From contig NZ_CADIJQ010000005.1 in the NCBI RefSeq assembly GCF_902859595.1, positions 1 through 64,000 on the forward strand: a DNA stretch of 64,000 bases, in the 5' to 3' direction. A model generated the notes under the pieces. The model was not told where the DNA came from and did not search any database. It worked only from the letters and a program-made list of their open reading frames with translations. Positions 1 through 10,021 of the stretch are shown piece by piece; positions within the stretch are counted from its first letter, which is position 1; each line of letters begins with the position of its first letter. The position numbers were made by a program, and so were the translations under genes. This stretch comes from Achromobacter kerstersii. Lineage in GTDB: Bacteria > Pseudomonadota > Gammaproteobacteria > Burkholderiales > Burkholderiaceae_B.

Positions 1-24
1 GCGCAAACGCCCACCACCGCGTAT

Positions 25-69
25 GCCGAGTAAGGCCGCCCGCGCGGCCGCCACTCGGCGGGCCCCGCA
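25..69 (-). repeat. Structured repeat, module B, copy 1
   Basis: This 45-base hairpin matches 24305-24349 without gaps. On the minus strand it begins TGCGGGGCCCGC and shares the 18-base core GGCCGCGCGGGCGGCCTT with the other copy. The flanking arms here are GCCGAGT (25-31) and ACTCGGC (53-59), perfectly complementary. In the other copy the arms differ in sequence but also pair. Conserved core plus compensated arms indicates selection on folding. It lies on the rodA-sense strand, about 60 bases beyond module A. What the element does is unknown. Confidence 0.7.
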
Positions 70-130
70 GCACTCGTCACTAAGGCACACCCTAGCAGCG
101 CTACGAACCAAGACGGCGGCAGCCCGTCGG

Positions 131-276
131 CGCGGTGGCCCTGACTGCGCGCAACCTCGATGCGCCCGAGGGAATCTGAAGGGAAGGCCAAAGGCCTGGA
201 CGAAGATGACGAGGGGGACGTCCGGAGCGAAGGCTCCGGACCGCAATCGTGGGCGCGCGCAGGCAGGGCCACCGCG
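131..276 (-). repeat. Structured repeat, module A, copy 1
   Basis: A 146-base element bounded by 22-base inverted arms (131-152 and 255-276) with one mismatch. Between them, read on the minus strand, lie ACGATTGCG, a perfect 9-base-pair hairpin GTCCGGAGC-CTTC-GCTCCGGAC (220-241), TCGTCATCTTCGTC, a second small hairpin (185-197, arms AGGCC/GGCCT) and TTCAGATTCCCTCGGGC. The same order recurs at 24065-24214. The core is almost identical, whereas the outer arms and the second hairpin differ in sequence but still pair. It sits 3-prime of rodA in the sense direction. Function unknown; it may be a REP-like element or a structured RNA. Confidence 0.75.
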
Positions 277-285
277 ACGACGGGC

Positions 286-391
286 GACCTACGAAGCTCT
301 ACGACTGACCTACGAAGCTCGACGACTGACCCACGAAGCTCTCCAGCCAATCTACGAAAGGCCTACAACCGACCCACGAAGATCAACGACC
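286..391. repeat. Five imperfect 21-22 bp tandem repeats
   Basis: Units built around GACCTACGAAGCTC start near 286, 307, 328, 349 and 370. The ACGAA(G) block recurs at 291, 312, 333, 354 and 376, giving a period of 21, 21, 21 and 22 bases. The array ends about 12 bases before the rodA stop codon. The period is a multiple of three in most units, so a fortuitous reading frame shows a repeated Tyr/His-Glu-Ala pattern. I see no evidence it is translated. Confidence 0.75.
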
Positions 392-403
392 GCCGCCAAA
401 CAA

Positions 404-1540
404 TCAAGCCTTAACTGACCGATGCCGGCTAATACTCATCATGATTCCGAACGCGATCCCCATCGTAAACAACGCCGTCCCCCCATAACTCATGAACGGC
501 AACGGCACACCGACGACAGGCAAAATCCCCGTCACCATGCCGACGTTTACGAAGACGTAGATGAATAGCATCATCGTCAGCGCCCCCGACAACAGCCGTC
601 CGAACTGCGACGCTGCGCGCGATGCGATGGTCAGGCCGCGGGCCATCATCAGACCGTACAGCACCAGGATGGCAATGCCGCCGTACAGGCCGAATTCCTC
701 GGCGTACACCGCGAAAATGAAGTCTGTCGTGCGCTCGGGGATGAAGTCCAGGTGTGTCTGCGTGCCCTTCATGTAGCCCTTGCCGTACACGCCGCCCGAA
801 CCCACCGCGATCATTGATTGGATCGTATGGAAGCCCTTACCCAGTGGGTCAGAACTAGGATTCAGCAGCGTGCAGACCCGGTGCTTTTGGTAGTCGTGCA
901 GCACCACCCAATTCACGTCCGGTTCGCACAACTGGTCTTCGTAGTAAACCAGCGTGCCAATCGCGATGATGCCGGCCAGCATCACCGGCACCAGCAGCTT
1001 GAACGACAGGCCGGCGAAGTAGATCACGAAGAAACCGGCGCCGAACACCAGCAACGCCGTGCCCAGGTCGGGTTGAAGCACGATCAGGCCGAATGGGGCG
1101 GCAAGCATCGCGGCGGCGGCCAGGAAGTCGCGGATGCGCACCGCGCCCTCGTGGCGCTGGAAGTACCAGGCCAGCATCATCGGCACGGCGATCTTCATCA
1201 TCTCGGATGGCTGGATGCGCGTTACGCCCAGGTTCAGCCAGCGGGTCGCGCCCTTGCTGGTTTCGCCAAAGAACTCCACGCCCAGCAGCAGCACCACGCC
1301 CACCACGTAAAACGGCAAGGCCAGCTTCATCAGCCACTTTGGCGGGATCAGCGCCATCGTCCACATCGCGAAAAACGCGATGATGAAATTGCGCGACTGC
1401 TCGGCGAAACGCCAGTCCGTGCCGCCCACGGCGGAATGCATCACGGTCAGGCCCAGCGCGGCGAACATCAGCAAGATGGCCAGCAGCGGCCAATCAAATG
1501 CCGTGAACACGCGTAACAGGATAAGGCCCAAGCGCTTCAT
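404..1540 (-). CDS. rodA: Rod shape-determining protein RodA (SEDS glycosyltransferase)
   Basis: A 378-residue SEDS-family polytopic inner-membrane protein. RodA polymerises lipid II into glycan strands during cell elongation, in complex with the transpeptidase PBP2. About ten hydrophobic segments are visible. The extracellular loop carrying PERTTDFIFAVYAEEFG (roughly residues 268-284) is the family signature, and its Asp is the conserved acidic residue considered essential in SEDS proteins. The C-terminal half has VVGVPLPFMSYGGTALF, also typical. The start ATG overlaps the mrdA stop by one base (TAATG), implying translational coupling. Length is normal. It is the last gene of the mreB-mreC-mreD-mrdA-rodA operon. 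Confidence 0.96.
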   Translation of the reverse strand: MKRLGLILLRVFTAFDWPLLAILLMFAALGLTVMHSAVGGTDWRFAEQSRNFIIAFFAMWTMALIPPKWLMKLALPFYVVGVVLLLGVEFFGETSKGATRWLNLGVTRIQPSEMMKIAVPMMLAWYFQRHEGAVRIRDFLAAAAMLAAPFGLIVLQPDLGTALLVFGAGFFVIYFAGLSFKLLVPVMLAGIIAIGTLVYYEDQLCEPDVNWVVLHDYQKHRVCTLLNPSSDPLGKGFHTIQSMIAVGSGGVYGKGYMKGTQTHLDFIPERTTDFIFAVYAEEFGLYGGIAILVLYGLMMARGLTIASRAASQFGRLLSGALTMMLFIYVFVNVGMVTGILPVVGVPLPFMSYGGTALFTMGIAFGIMMSISRHRSVKA

Positions 1541-3465
1541 TATTGGCGCACCACGTCGGAGGTAATGGTCTCGACCGACGCCAGGGGGTCACTGCGGTCG
1601 GGCCGCACGATCTTGTCCTGCCGGTCTTTGGCCAGCCAATAGTCGAATACCTTGCGCGCCACAGGCGCGGCCACGCTCGCGCCCCAGCCCGCGTTTTCGA
1701 CAATCAACGACACCGCGATGCGCGGGTGCTCAAGCGGTGCGAAGCCCATGAACAAGGCGTGATCGCGCAGGCGTTCGTCGATGGCGCTGGCGCGGTAGTG
1801 GCCGCCGCGCAGGCTGAACACCTGCGCGGTGCCGGTCTTGCCGGCGGCTTGGTATGGTGCGTTGGCGAAGGCGCGGCGCGCCGTGCCGGCACGCACCACG
1901 TCCGCCATCGCGTTCTTGATGACGTCCACGTTCGCCTGCTTCAACGGAATACGGTAATCAGGGGTGGACTCGGTGGGCTTGGCCACGCCGGAGCGCGGGT
2001 CGCGCACCGCGTGCACCAGATGCGGACGGCGAAACAGGCCGTTGTTGGCCAGCGTCGACGTGCCTTGCGCCAGCTGCAACAGCGTGAACGCGTTGTAGCC
2101 CTGGCCCACGGCAACCGAAATGGTTTCGCCTGCATACCAGCGCTGGCGGTCCTTGTCCTTGTAAGCCGAACGCTTCCAGTCGGTGGACGGCAGCACGCCA
2201 CGCTTCTCGCCTTCCAGGTCGATGCCGGTGATCTGGCCAAAGCCGAATTGCTTGGTGAAATCGTGCAGCGCGTTCACGCCGATCTCGGGGCCGAGCGAAT
2301 AGAAATACGTGTCGGACGACACAACGATGGCCTTGTGCATGTCGGTCATGCCGTAGGCCGCGCCACCCGCGTTGCGGAATTTCTGTCCGCCAAATTCGTA
2401 GTAGCCCGGGTCCGAAATGCGATCCGTCGCGCGGCGCTTGCCCAGTTCCAGGGCGGCCAGGCCGACGAAGGGCTTGTAGGTGGAGCCGATGGGGTACGTG
2501 CCGTACAGGGGACGGTTGATCAGCGGGTGGTCCGGCGATTCATTCAGCATGCGCCAGTTGTCCACGTCGATGCCGTCCACGAACAGATTGGGGTCAAACG
2601 ACGGTTGCGACACAAAGGCCAGCACTTCACCCGTGTCCGGGTCGATGGCGACAAGCGCGCCACGCTGGCCTTCGAAGGCTTCTTCCGCCACCTTCTGCAA
2701 GCCCAGGTCGATGGACAGCATGATGTCCGACCCGGGCACCGGGTCGATGCGGCGCAACGTGCGCATGGGGCGGCCGCCTGCGGTGACTTCGACTTCTTCC
2801 AAGCCGGTGCGGCCGTGCAGTTGTTCTTCCCAGGTTTTCTCGATGCCCTTCTTGCCGATGACATCGGTGCCGCGATAGTTGCCCAGCTGGCCGGCGCGTT
2901 CCAGCTCTTCGTTGTCGCCTTCGGCGATGCGGCCGATATAGCCCACCACGTGCGCGGCAGATACGCCCTGCGGATATTCGCGCACCCAGCGCGCGCGCAG
3001 CTCAACGCCCGGAAACTGGAACGCGTGCGCGGCGAACCAGGCGGCTTCGGTCTCGTTCAGGTTGTTGCGCAGTTGCAGGCTGGCGTAGCGGCTGGACTCC
3101 GCCGCGCGCCGCTTGAAGCGCCGCTGATCGGACGGGCTGATATAGACCACTTCGGTCAGGCGTTCGAACAACTCGTTCATGTTGCCGGCGTGGGCGGGCA
3201 CCACTTCCAGCGTATAGGTGCGGTAGTTGCGCGCCAGCACTTCGCCATTGCGGTCCAGGATCTCGCCGCGGCGCGGCGGAATTGGCACCACCGCGATGCG
3301 GTTGCGGTCGGCGCGTTCAGACAGGCCTTCGTAGCGGTCCACCTGCAAGTACCAGAACCGGCCCACCAGCACGCCGAAACACGCCAGGGCGAACACGCCG
3401 CCCACCCAGGCACGCAGGCGGAAGCGCTGCTTTTGCTGCTGGCCGGTTTTCTTGAATTCAAACAT
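1540..3465 (-). CDS. mrdA: Penicillin-binding protein 2 (elongation transpeptidase)
   Basis: A 641-residue class B penicillin-binding protein that cross-links peptidoglycan during elongation and partners RodA. A short cytoplasmic N-terminus precedes one membrane anchor (about 19-40). The PBP dimerisation domain follows with RRGEILDRNG near 66-74. The transpeptidase domain shows all three active-site motifs: S328-T-Y-K331, S383-S-D385 and K543-T-G-T546. Length matches the family. It lies 15 bases downstream of mreD and overlaps rodA by one base, so it belongs to the rod operon. Beta-lactams such as mecillinam act on this family. Confidence 0.96.
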   Translation of the reverse strand: MFEFKKTGQQQKQRFRLRAWVGGVFALACFGVLVGRFWYLQVDRYEGLSERADRNRIAVVPIPPRRGEILDRNGEVLARNYRTYTLEVVPAHAGNMNELFERLTEVVYISPSDQRRFKRRAAESSRYASLQLRNNLNETEAAWFAAHAFQFPGVELRARWVREYPQGVSAAHVVGYIGRIAEGDNEELERAGQLGNYRGTDVIGKKGIEKTWEEQLHGRTGLEEVEVTAGGRPMRTLRRIDPVPGSDIMLSIDLGLQKVAEEAFEGQRGALVAIDPDTGEVLAFVSQPSFDPNLFVDGIDVDNWRMLNESPDHPLINRPLYGTYPIGSTYKPFVGLAALELGKRRATDRISDPGYYEFGGQKFRNAGGAAYGMTDMHKAIVVSSDTYFYSLGPEIGVNALHDFTKQFGFGQITGIDLEGEKRGVLPSTDWKRSAYKDKDRQRWYAGETISVAVGQGYNAFTLLQLAQGTSTLANNGLFRRPHLVHAVRDPRSGVAKPTESTPDYRIPLKQANVDVIKNAMADVVRAGTARRAFANAPYQAAGKTGTAQVFSLRGGHYRASAIDERLRDHALFMGFAPLEHPRIAVSLIVENAGWGASVAAPVARKVFDYWLAKDRQDKIVRPDRSDPLASVETITSDVVRQ

Positions 3466-3480
3466 GAGGCGACGCCGCCA

Positions 3481-4041
3481 TCAGGCGGAGGAAGATTCGG
3501 CGTCGTCGGCACCGCGCTGCGGCAAGTGCAGGACCCAACCCGCCAACGGCCACAGGGCGGCGGTGATGGCCACGCTGATCGTCCAGTCCCAGCCCGGCCA
3601 TTTGCCGGCCAGCCAGGCGTGAATGATCTGGGTCAGGAAACGGGCGATGAAGAAGACAGGCAACATGTGCATCGCCTGGCTCCAGAGGTCGAACCGTTGC
3701 AGCCGGCGGTGCAGCACCACGGCGCCATAGGCGACCAGGGTGTAGGACAACGCGTGCTCGCCGAGCAAGCCCGCATCGTGCACATCCATCAGCAAGCCGA
3801 AGAAGAAGGCCGTGAACAAGCCGACGCGGCGCGGCTCGTGCACGCACCAGAAGGCGATGATCAGCAGCAGCACATCGGGCGCGCCTTGCCACAAGCGCCA
3901 CGGCAGCAACGACACCAGCCACACCAGCAGCAGCGTGCCCCAGACGAACACGCCGTGCGCCGGACCAGACAGGCGGTCGGGGTGCACATTGCTGGGCGTA
4001 CCCAGGCGGCGCCTGGGTTGCGATTGATTAGTCCGATCCAC
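3481..4041 (-). CDS. mreD: Rod shape-determining protein MreD
   Basis: A small polytopic membrane protein (186 residues from the chosen start) with about five or six hydrophobic segments. MreD bridges MreC and the rest of the elongasome. I chose the GTG at 4041-4039 because a perfect AGGAGG (4056-4051) sits nine bases upstream. The ATG at 4083 would overlap mreC by 56 bases and add an unusual Pro/Arg-rich extension. With the GTG start the overlap with mreC is 14 bases, typical of coupled translation. The FFGLLMDVHDAGLLGEHALSY region is characteristic of the family. Confidence 0.88.
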   Translation of the reverse strand: MDRTNQSQPRRRLGTPSNVHPDRLSGPAHGVFVWGTLLLVWLVSLLPWRLWQGAPDVLLLIIAFWCVHEPRRVGLFTAFFFGLLMDVHDAGLLGEHALSYTLVAYGAVVLHRRLQRFDLWSQAMHMLPVFFIARFLTQIIHAWLAGKWPGWDWTISVAITAALWPLAGWVLHLPQRGADDAESSSA

Positions 4042-4912
4042 CGGAATCGACCTCCTGACGGTTGGACTCGGCGCGGGCCACATCTACCTGGAGCACCAGG
4101 AAGTGGCGATAGCGTTCGGGATGGGCCAGCGGTTCACACACGGCGCGGGCGAAACCAGAAGCGGTATCGCGTTCAACCGAGGTCACTTTGGCCACGGGCA
4201 GGCCGGCAGGGAACAAACCGCCGACGCCGCTGGTAACGATAGTATCCCCTTCCTTGATGTCCGCATTGGCGGCAAGGTAACGGACTTCCATCTTGCCGGG
4301 CGAGTTGCCGCCAAAGGCAATCAGGCGCAGGCCGTTGCGCAGCAGTTGCACAGGGATGGACACTTGCTCATCGGTGACCAGCGCGGCTTCGGCCGTCATC
4401 GGCGTCACGCGAACGATCTGGCCGACCACCCCGCCTTCGTCGATGACGGGCATGCCCGGCGCCAGGCCGGCTTTGCTGCCCTTGTTGAACACCAGCCGCT
4501 GCGTGAACGCGTTGGTGGGTTCGTACATCACTTCGACCACCACCGCCGATTGCGCCACGGTATCGGTCACACCCAGCAGACGGCGCAATTGCGCGTTTTC
4601 GGCGGCCAATTGGGCAGCATGCGACGCCACCTGGGCCAGCTCGATACGCTGGCGCTGCAAGGCTTCGTTTTCACTGCGGATAAGGTTGGCCGCGTTGACC
4701 CATTCGTTGACCTGTTGCACAAGGTCACGCGGCGCCATGACGGCGCGCTGGAAGGGGTAAATCGCCACGGACATCGCACGGCGTGCTGGTTCCAGCATGC
4801 GAAATTGCGAATCAATGATGATCAGGGCCAAAGCAAGGACGACCAGAACGACCAGCCGCACCTCCGCAGGTGGGCCGCGCCTGAATAGGGGAGGAGTCCC
4901 TTGTCGTTGCAT
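4028..4912 (-). CDS. mreC: Rod shape-determining protein MreC
   Basis: A 294-residue bitopic protein that dimerises in the periplasm and links the MreB filament to PBP2. One transmembrane helix lies near residues 17-35. A coiled-coil segment (about 70-112, many Glu/Gln/Leu/Ala) follows, then the paired beta-barrel core, where ITVTSGVGGLFPAGLPVAKV-like sequence near 225-245 is typical. It is preceded by an 84-base gap after mreB containing an inverted repeat, and its 3-prime end overlaps mreD. Start, length and context all agree with the family. Confidence 0.95.
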   Translation of the reverse strand: MQRQGTPPLFRRGPPAEVRLVVLVVLALALIIIDSQFRMLEPARRAMSVAIYPFQRAVMAPRDLVQQVNEWVNAANLIRSENEALQRQRIELAQVASHAAQLAAENAQLRRLLGVTDTVAQSAVVVEVMYEPTNAFTQRLVFNKGSKAGLAPGMPVIDEGGVVGQIVRVTPMTAEAALVTDEQVSIPVQLLRNGLRLIAFGGNSPGKMEVRYLAANADIKEGDTIVTSGVGGLFPAGLPVAKVTSVERDTASGFARAVCEPLAHPERYRHFLVLQVDVARAESNRQEVDSGGSD

Positions 4913-4954
4913 GAATCTCAGCCCGGACGCCCGCGTCCGTAGCCACCGCAGCGG

Positions 4955-4982
4955 CCGGAGCCGGAAAAAAGCGGGGCTCCGG
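4955..4982 (-). terminator. Hairpin between mreB and mreC (possible attenuator)
   Basis: CCGGAGCC (4955-4962) and GGCTCCGG (4975-4982) form a perfect 8-base-pair stem. On the minus strand the loop contains a run of six T, but no T-tract follows the stem. It could lower transcription from the abundant mreB into mreC, or be incidental. Evidence is the inverted repeat only. Confidence 0.3.
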
Positions 4983-4996
4983 GCTGGCGGGCGGTA

Positions 4997-6267
<1,271 letters not shown>

Positions 6268-6576
6268 ATGGCGCTCAATGACACAGATGTGGCCCGCATT
6301 GCCCGGCTGGCCAGAATCGAACTGACCCCCGACCAGCGCACGCTTGCGCAGGCCGAACTTAACGGCATCCTCCACCTGATCGAACGGCTTCAGTCCGTCG
6401 ACACCCAAGGCGTCGAACCCCTGGCTCACCCCCTGTCCGCCCATGAGGACATTGTGCTGCGCCTGCGTGAAGACGCCGTGACCGAGACCAGCTCGGAAGC
6501 CCGCCGCCAGGAACTTCTGGCCAATGCCCCCGACGCCCAGGAAGGCTTGTTCCTGGTCCCGAAAGTGCTGGATTAA
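6268..6576 (+). CDS. gatC: Asp/Glu-tRNA(Asn/Gln) amidotransferase subunit C
   Basis: A 102-residue GatC subunit. In the GatCAB complex it wraps around GatA and stabilises it, so that misacylated Glu-tRNA(Gln) or Asp-tRNA(Asn) is amidated. The N-terminus MALNDTDVARIARLARIELT is the typical GatC start and the C-terminal NAPDAQEGLFLVPKVLD tail is conserved. The stop is three bases before the gatA ATG. First gene of gatCAB, divergent from mreB. Confidence 0.95.
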   Translation: MALNDTDVARIARLARIELTPDQRTLAQAELNGILHLIERLQSVDTQGVEPLAHPLSAHEDIVLRLREDAVTETSSEARRQELLANAPDAQEGLFLVPKVLD

Positions 6577-6579
6577 GCC

Positions 6580-8106
6580 ATGACCAAACCCGCCTTGCAT
6601 ACCCAATTCGAGGGGATCGCCGCCTTGCGCGCGGCCCTCGCCCAACGCCAGGTCAGCGCCGTCGAGCTTGCGCAAAGCGCGCTCGCGGCCGCCGACGCGG
6701 CCAGCGGCCTGAATTGCTTTTTACATATTGACGCTGAATTGACGCTGGCCCAGGCCCGCGCCGCCGACGCCGCGCTGGCCGATGGCTCGGCCGGCCCGTT
6801 GGCCGGTGTGCCCATCGCCCACAAAGACGCGTTCGTGACGCGCGGCTGGCGCACCACCGCTGGCAGCAAGATGCTGGAGGGCTACGTCAGCCCGTTTGAC
6901 GCCACCGTCGTCGAGCGCCTGAGCGCGGCTGGCGCCGTGTCCATCGGCAAGCTGAACTGCGACGAATTCGCCATGGGTTCCGGCAACGAGAATTCGGCCT
7001 ACGGCGTCGTGAAGAACCCCTGGGATCACGCTGCGGTTCCGGGCGGATCGTCGGGTGGTTCGGCAGCAGCTGTGGCCGCCCGCCTGGTCGCCGCCGCCAC
7101 CGGCACCGACACCGGCGGCTCGGTGCGCCAGCCCGCCGCGCTGTGCGGCGTCAGCGGCATCAAACCGACTTACGGCACGGTGTCGCGCTTTGGCATGGTC
7201 GCCTTCGGTTCCAGCCTGGATCAGGCCGGCCCCCTGGCGCAAAGCAGCCGCGACCTGCTCGAACTGCTGGACGTCGTCAGCGGCTTCGATCCGCGTGATG
7301 CCACCAGCCTGGAAAAGTGCGACGCCGCCGTGAACGAACCCGGCCGCGTCCGCCGCGATTTCGACTCGGTTCAGGCCTCGTTTGACGCCGCTGGCAGCCA
7401 GCCCCTGAAGGGCCTGCGCATCGGCGTGCCGGAAGAATATTTCGGCGCCGGTCTGGCCGCCGATGTGGCCGCCGCGGTGGAAGCCGCGCTGGCCCAATTC
7501 GAAGCGCTGGGCGCCGTGCGCGTGCCCGTGTCGCTGCCGCGCACGGAACTCGCCATCCCGGCCTACTACGTCATCGCCCCGGCCGAAGCGTCCAGCAATC
7601 TGGCTCGCTACGACGGCGTGCGCTACGGCCACCGCACCGAGCAGTACGGCGACCTGAACGAGATGATCAGCCGCTCGCGCGCCGAAGGCTTCGGCGACGA
7701 GGTCAAGCGCCGCATCCTGATCGGCACCTACGTGCTGTCGCACGGCTACTACGACGCCTACTACTTGCAAGCGCAACGCCTGCGCCGCCTGATCGCGCAA
7801 GACTTCCAGCGCGCCTACGCCGGCCAGTGCGACGTGATCATGGGCCCGGTCACGCCGACGGTCGCCAAGAACATCGGCGACAACCGCGACGACCCCACGG
7901 CCGACTGGCTGGCCGACATCTACACGCTGGGCGTGAGCCTGGCCGGCCTGCCCGCGATGTCGATCCCGTGCGGCTTCGGCGGCGACAACGGCAAGCGCCC
8001 GGTCGGTTTGCAGATCATTGGCAACTACTTCGACGAAGGCCGCCTGTTGGCCATCGCCGACCGCTACCAACAAGTCACCGACTGGCACAAGCGGTCTCCG
8101 CTCTGA
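6580..8106 (+). CDS. gatA: Asp/Glu-tRNA(Asn/Gln) amidotransferase subunit A
   Basis: A 508-residue amidase-signature enzyme that hydrolyses glutamine and passes ammonia to GatB. The Ser-cisSer-Lys triad is visible: K82 in PIAHKDAF, S157 in [16 protein letters not shown], and nucleophile S181 in [14 protein letters not shown]. The C-terminal [16 protein letters not shown] and [15 protein letters not shown] blocks are typical GatA. It starts three bases after gatC and is followed by a 106-base GC-rich spacer before gatB. Confidence 0.96.
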   Translation: MTKPALHTQFEGIAALRAALAQRQVSAVELAQSALAAADAASGLNCFLHIDAELTLAQARAADAALADGSAGPLAGVPIAHKDAFVTRGWRTTAGSKMLEGYVSPFDATVVERLSAAGAVSIGKLNCDEFAMGSGNENSAYGVVKNPWDHAAVPGGSSGGSAAAVAARLVAAATGTDTGGSVRQPAALCGVSGIKPTYGTVSRFGMVAFGSSLDQAGPLAQSSRDLLELLDVVSGFDPRDATSLEKCDAAVNEPGRVRRDFDSVQASFDAAGSQPLKGLRIGVPEEYFGAGLAADVAAAVEAALAQFEALGAVRVPVSLPRTELAIPAYYVIAPAEASSNLARYDGVRYGHRTEQYGDLNEMISRSRAEGFGDEVKRRILIGTYVLSHGYYDAYYLQAQRLRRLIAQDFQRAYAGQCDVIMGPVTPTVAKNIGDNRDDPTADWLADIYTLGVSLAGLPAMSIPCGFGGDNGKRPVGLQIIGNYFDEGRLLAIADRYQQVTDWHKRSPL

Positions 8107-8200
8107 TGATGCCCCCACGCTCACTTCGCTCGCTGCCCCCAAAGGGGGCTGCCTGCGTTTGGGGCGGCCCGGCGCCGCAGCGCTGCGGCACTACTGATTG
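8107..8200. repeat. GC-rich REP-like element between gatA and gatB
   Basis: The spacer carries CCCCCACGCTCACTTCGCTC, then a 6-base-pair hairpin GCCCCC-AAA-GGGGGC (8135-8149), then a perfect palindrome GCCGCAGCGCTGCGGC (8174-8189). I recall similar intergenic sequence being common in Achromobacter and Bordetella genomes, but this window has only one copy. Its position inside an operon suggests it is read through rather than terminating. Confidence 0.5.
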
Positions 8201-8212
8201 GAACTACAGATA

Positions 8213-9670
8213 ATGAACTGGGAAATCGTCATCGGCCTGGAAACGCACACCCAGCTTTCCACCGACTCCAAGATTTTTTCGGGTAGCAGCACGCAATTCG
8301 GCGCCGCGCCCAACACGCATGCCAACGTGGTTGACCTGGCCTTGCCGGGCAGCCTGCCGGTCATGAACCGCGGTGCGGCGGAACGCGCCATCCGCTTCGG
8401 TCTGGCCGTGGGTGCGACCATCGCGCCGCGCTCGGTCTTTGCGCGCAAGAACTACTTCTACCCCGACCTGCCCAAGGGCTACCAGATCAGCCAATACGAG
8501 CTGCCGGTGGTTGTCGGCGGCACGCTGTCGTTCTTCGTCGGCGAAGAAGAAAAGACCATCAACCTGACGCGCGCCCACCTTGAAGAAGACGCCGGCAAAT
8601 CGCTGCACGACGACTTCACGCTGGCCAACGGGTCGCCTGCCAGCGGCATCGACCTGAACCGCGCCGGCACGCCGCTGCTGGAAATCGTGACCGAGCCCGA
8701 AATGCGCTCGGCCGCCGAAGCCGTGTCCTACGCCCGCGCGCTGCACAGCCTGGTGGTCTGGCTGGGCATCTGCGACGGCAACATGCAGGAAGGCTCGTTC
8801 CGCTGCGACGCCAACGTCTCCGTGCGCCCGGTGGGCCAGAAGGAATTCGGCACCCGCACCGAGATCAAGAACGTCAACTCGTTCCGCTTCCTGGAACGCG
8901 CCATCGTTTACGAAGCGCGCCGCCAGATCGAGCTGATCGAAGACGGCGGCACGGTTGTGCAGGAAACGCGTCTGTACGACGCCGACCGCGACGAAACGCG
9001 CAGCATGCGCAGCAAGGAAGACGCGCACGACTACCGCTACTTCCCGGACCCCGACCTGCCCACGCTGGTGATTTCCAGCGCGTGGGTGGACGAAGTGCGC
9101 GCCGCGATGCCCGAACTGCCGGCCGCCCAGCGCGCCCGCTTCGAAACGCAATACGGCCTGCCCGCCTACGACGCCGCGCAACTGACCGTCAGCCGCGATC
9201 TGGCCGCTTACTTCGAAGCCGTGGCGCACGCGCTGCCGGCGGGCCAAGCCAAGCTGGCCGCGAACTGGGTCATGGGTGAAGTCGCCGCCGCCTTGAACAA
9301 GGACGAAAAGAGCATCGCCGATTCGCCCGTGCAAGCACCGGCATTGGCTGCCCTGATTGGCCGCATCATCGACGGCACGATCTCCAACAAGATCGCCCGC
9401 GAAGTTTTCGGTGCGATGTGGGCGGGTGAAAACGGCGGGGATGCCGACGCCATCATCGACGCGCGCGGCTTGAAGCAGATCAGCGACACGGGCGCCATCG
9501 GCGCCATGATCGATGAGGTGCTGGCCGCCAACCCGGCGATCGTGGAAGAGTACCGGGCCGGCAAGCAAAAGGCGTTCAATTCGCTGGTAGGCCAGATCAT
9601 GAAGGCCGCTCGCGGCAAGGCCAACCCGCAGCAAGTGAACGACCTGCTCAAGCAGAAGCTCGACAACTGA
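8213..9670 (+). CDS. gatB: Asp/Glu-tRNA(Asn/Gln) amidotransferase subunit B
   Basis: A 485-residue subunit that binds the misacylated tRNA and, using ATP, activates its side-chain carboxylate for amidation by ammonia from GatA. The N-terminus [17 protein letters not shown] is the family signature, and [18 protein letters not shown] and [15 protein letters not shown] follow. The C-terminal YqeY-like tail ([21 protein letters not shown]) recognises tRNA. I chose the ATG at 8213 over an in-frame TTG at 8198, which adds four uncharacteristic residues. A strong terminator follows. Confidence 0.95.
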   Translation: MNWEIVIGLETHTQLSTDSKIFSGSSTQFGAAPNTHANVVDLALPGSLPVMNRGAAERAIRFGLAVGATIAPRSVFARKNYFYPDLPKGYQISQYELPVVVGGTLSFFVGEEEKTINLTRAHLEEDAGKSLHDDFTLANGSPASGIDLNRAGTPLLEIVTEPEMRSAAEAVSYARALHSLVVWLGICDGNMQEGSFRCDANVSVRPVGQKEFGTRTEIKNVNSFRFLERAIVYEARRQIELIEDGGTVVQETRLYDADRDETRSMRSKEDAHDYRYFPDPDLPTLVISSAWVDEVRAAMPELPAAQRARFETQYGLPAYDAAQLTVSRDLAAYFEAVAHALPAGQAKLAANWVMGEVAAALNKDEKSIADSPVQAPALAALIGRIIDGTISNKIAREVFGAMWAGENGGDADAIIDARGLKQISDTGAIGAMIDEVLAANPAIVEEYRAGKQKAFNSLVGQIMKAARGKANPQQVNDLLKQKLDN

Positions 9671-9695
9671 CAGCCCCAACGGGGATCAGTCTGAT

Positions 9696-9730
9696 AAAAG
9701 GCCGCGGCACATTGCCGCGGCCTTTTATTT
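9696..9730 (+). terminator. Rho-independent terminator after gatB
   Basis: A perfect 14-base-pair stem, AAAAGGCCGCGGCA (9696-9709) and TGCCGCGGCCTTTT (9713-9726), has a three-base loop and runs into TTTTATTTT. It ends gatCAB and insulates the toxin-antitoxin pair that follows. Confidence 0.9.
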
Positions 9731-9772
9731 TGCGAAGAATGGGGATGGCCAATTTTTGATCGGAGCCCCCCG

Positions 9773-10021
9773 ATGTCTGACTACATCGAAGTGCCGCAGG
9801 AAGCGGTTGCAAAGCAGCTCGATACGTTGATCGCCGCGGCGCAAAGCGGCGCGCGTATCGTCATCGTGAAAGATGGAAAAGCCCGTGCCTACATACGGCC
9901 GGCGAATCCTGATATGACCGAAGACATGTACGACGCCATCTTGGCGTTGCGGGGCTTCGCGTTGGACCGGGGCATTTCGGACGAACAAGTCCGCGCCTGG
10001 ATAACCGAGGACCAGCGATGA
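9773..10021 (+). CDS. Phd/YefM-like antitoxin
   Basis: An 82-residue acidic protein whose N-terminal half (MSDYIEVPQEAVAKQLDTLI...SGARIVIVKDGKARAYIRP) resembles the Phd/YefM fold, which binds operator DNA. The C-terminal half is acidic and likely occludes the toxin. It overlaps the following PIN-domain gene by four bases (ATGA), the classic antitoxin-first toxin-antitoxin arrangement. Expected roles are neutralising the partner and repressing its own promoter. The assignment rests on size, fold-like pattern and partner. VapB-type is an alternative family label. Confidence 0.75.
   Translation: MSDYIEVPQEAVAKQLDTLIAAAQSGARIVIVKDGKARAYIRPANPDMTEDMYDAILALRGFALDRGISDEQVRAWITEDQR

Larger units (their letters stand above)
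1..403. other. Repeat-rich intergenic region downstream of rodA
   Basis: I recognise no protein gene in this 403-base stretch. An open frame runs rightward through most of it, but it crosses inverted and tandem repeats, has very biased composition (Ala/Arg rich) and resembles no family. The stretch holds a strong hairpin at 25-69, a long inverted-repeat element at 131-276 and five imperfect 21-22-base tandem repeats at 286-391, each listed separately. Relative to the leftward rodA gene everything here is 3-prime, so it could be transcribed as the tail of the mre/rod operon. Confidence 0.6.

Noticed and set aside
286..391. CRISPR array
   Set aside because: The units are contiguous 21-22-base repeats without unique spacers, and no cas genes are nearby.
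1543..4236. An 897-residue open frame antisense to mrdA, mreD and part of mreC
   Set aside because: It spans several real genes on the other strand and has no recognisable domain. High GC makes long antisense frames common here.
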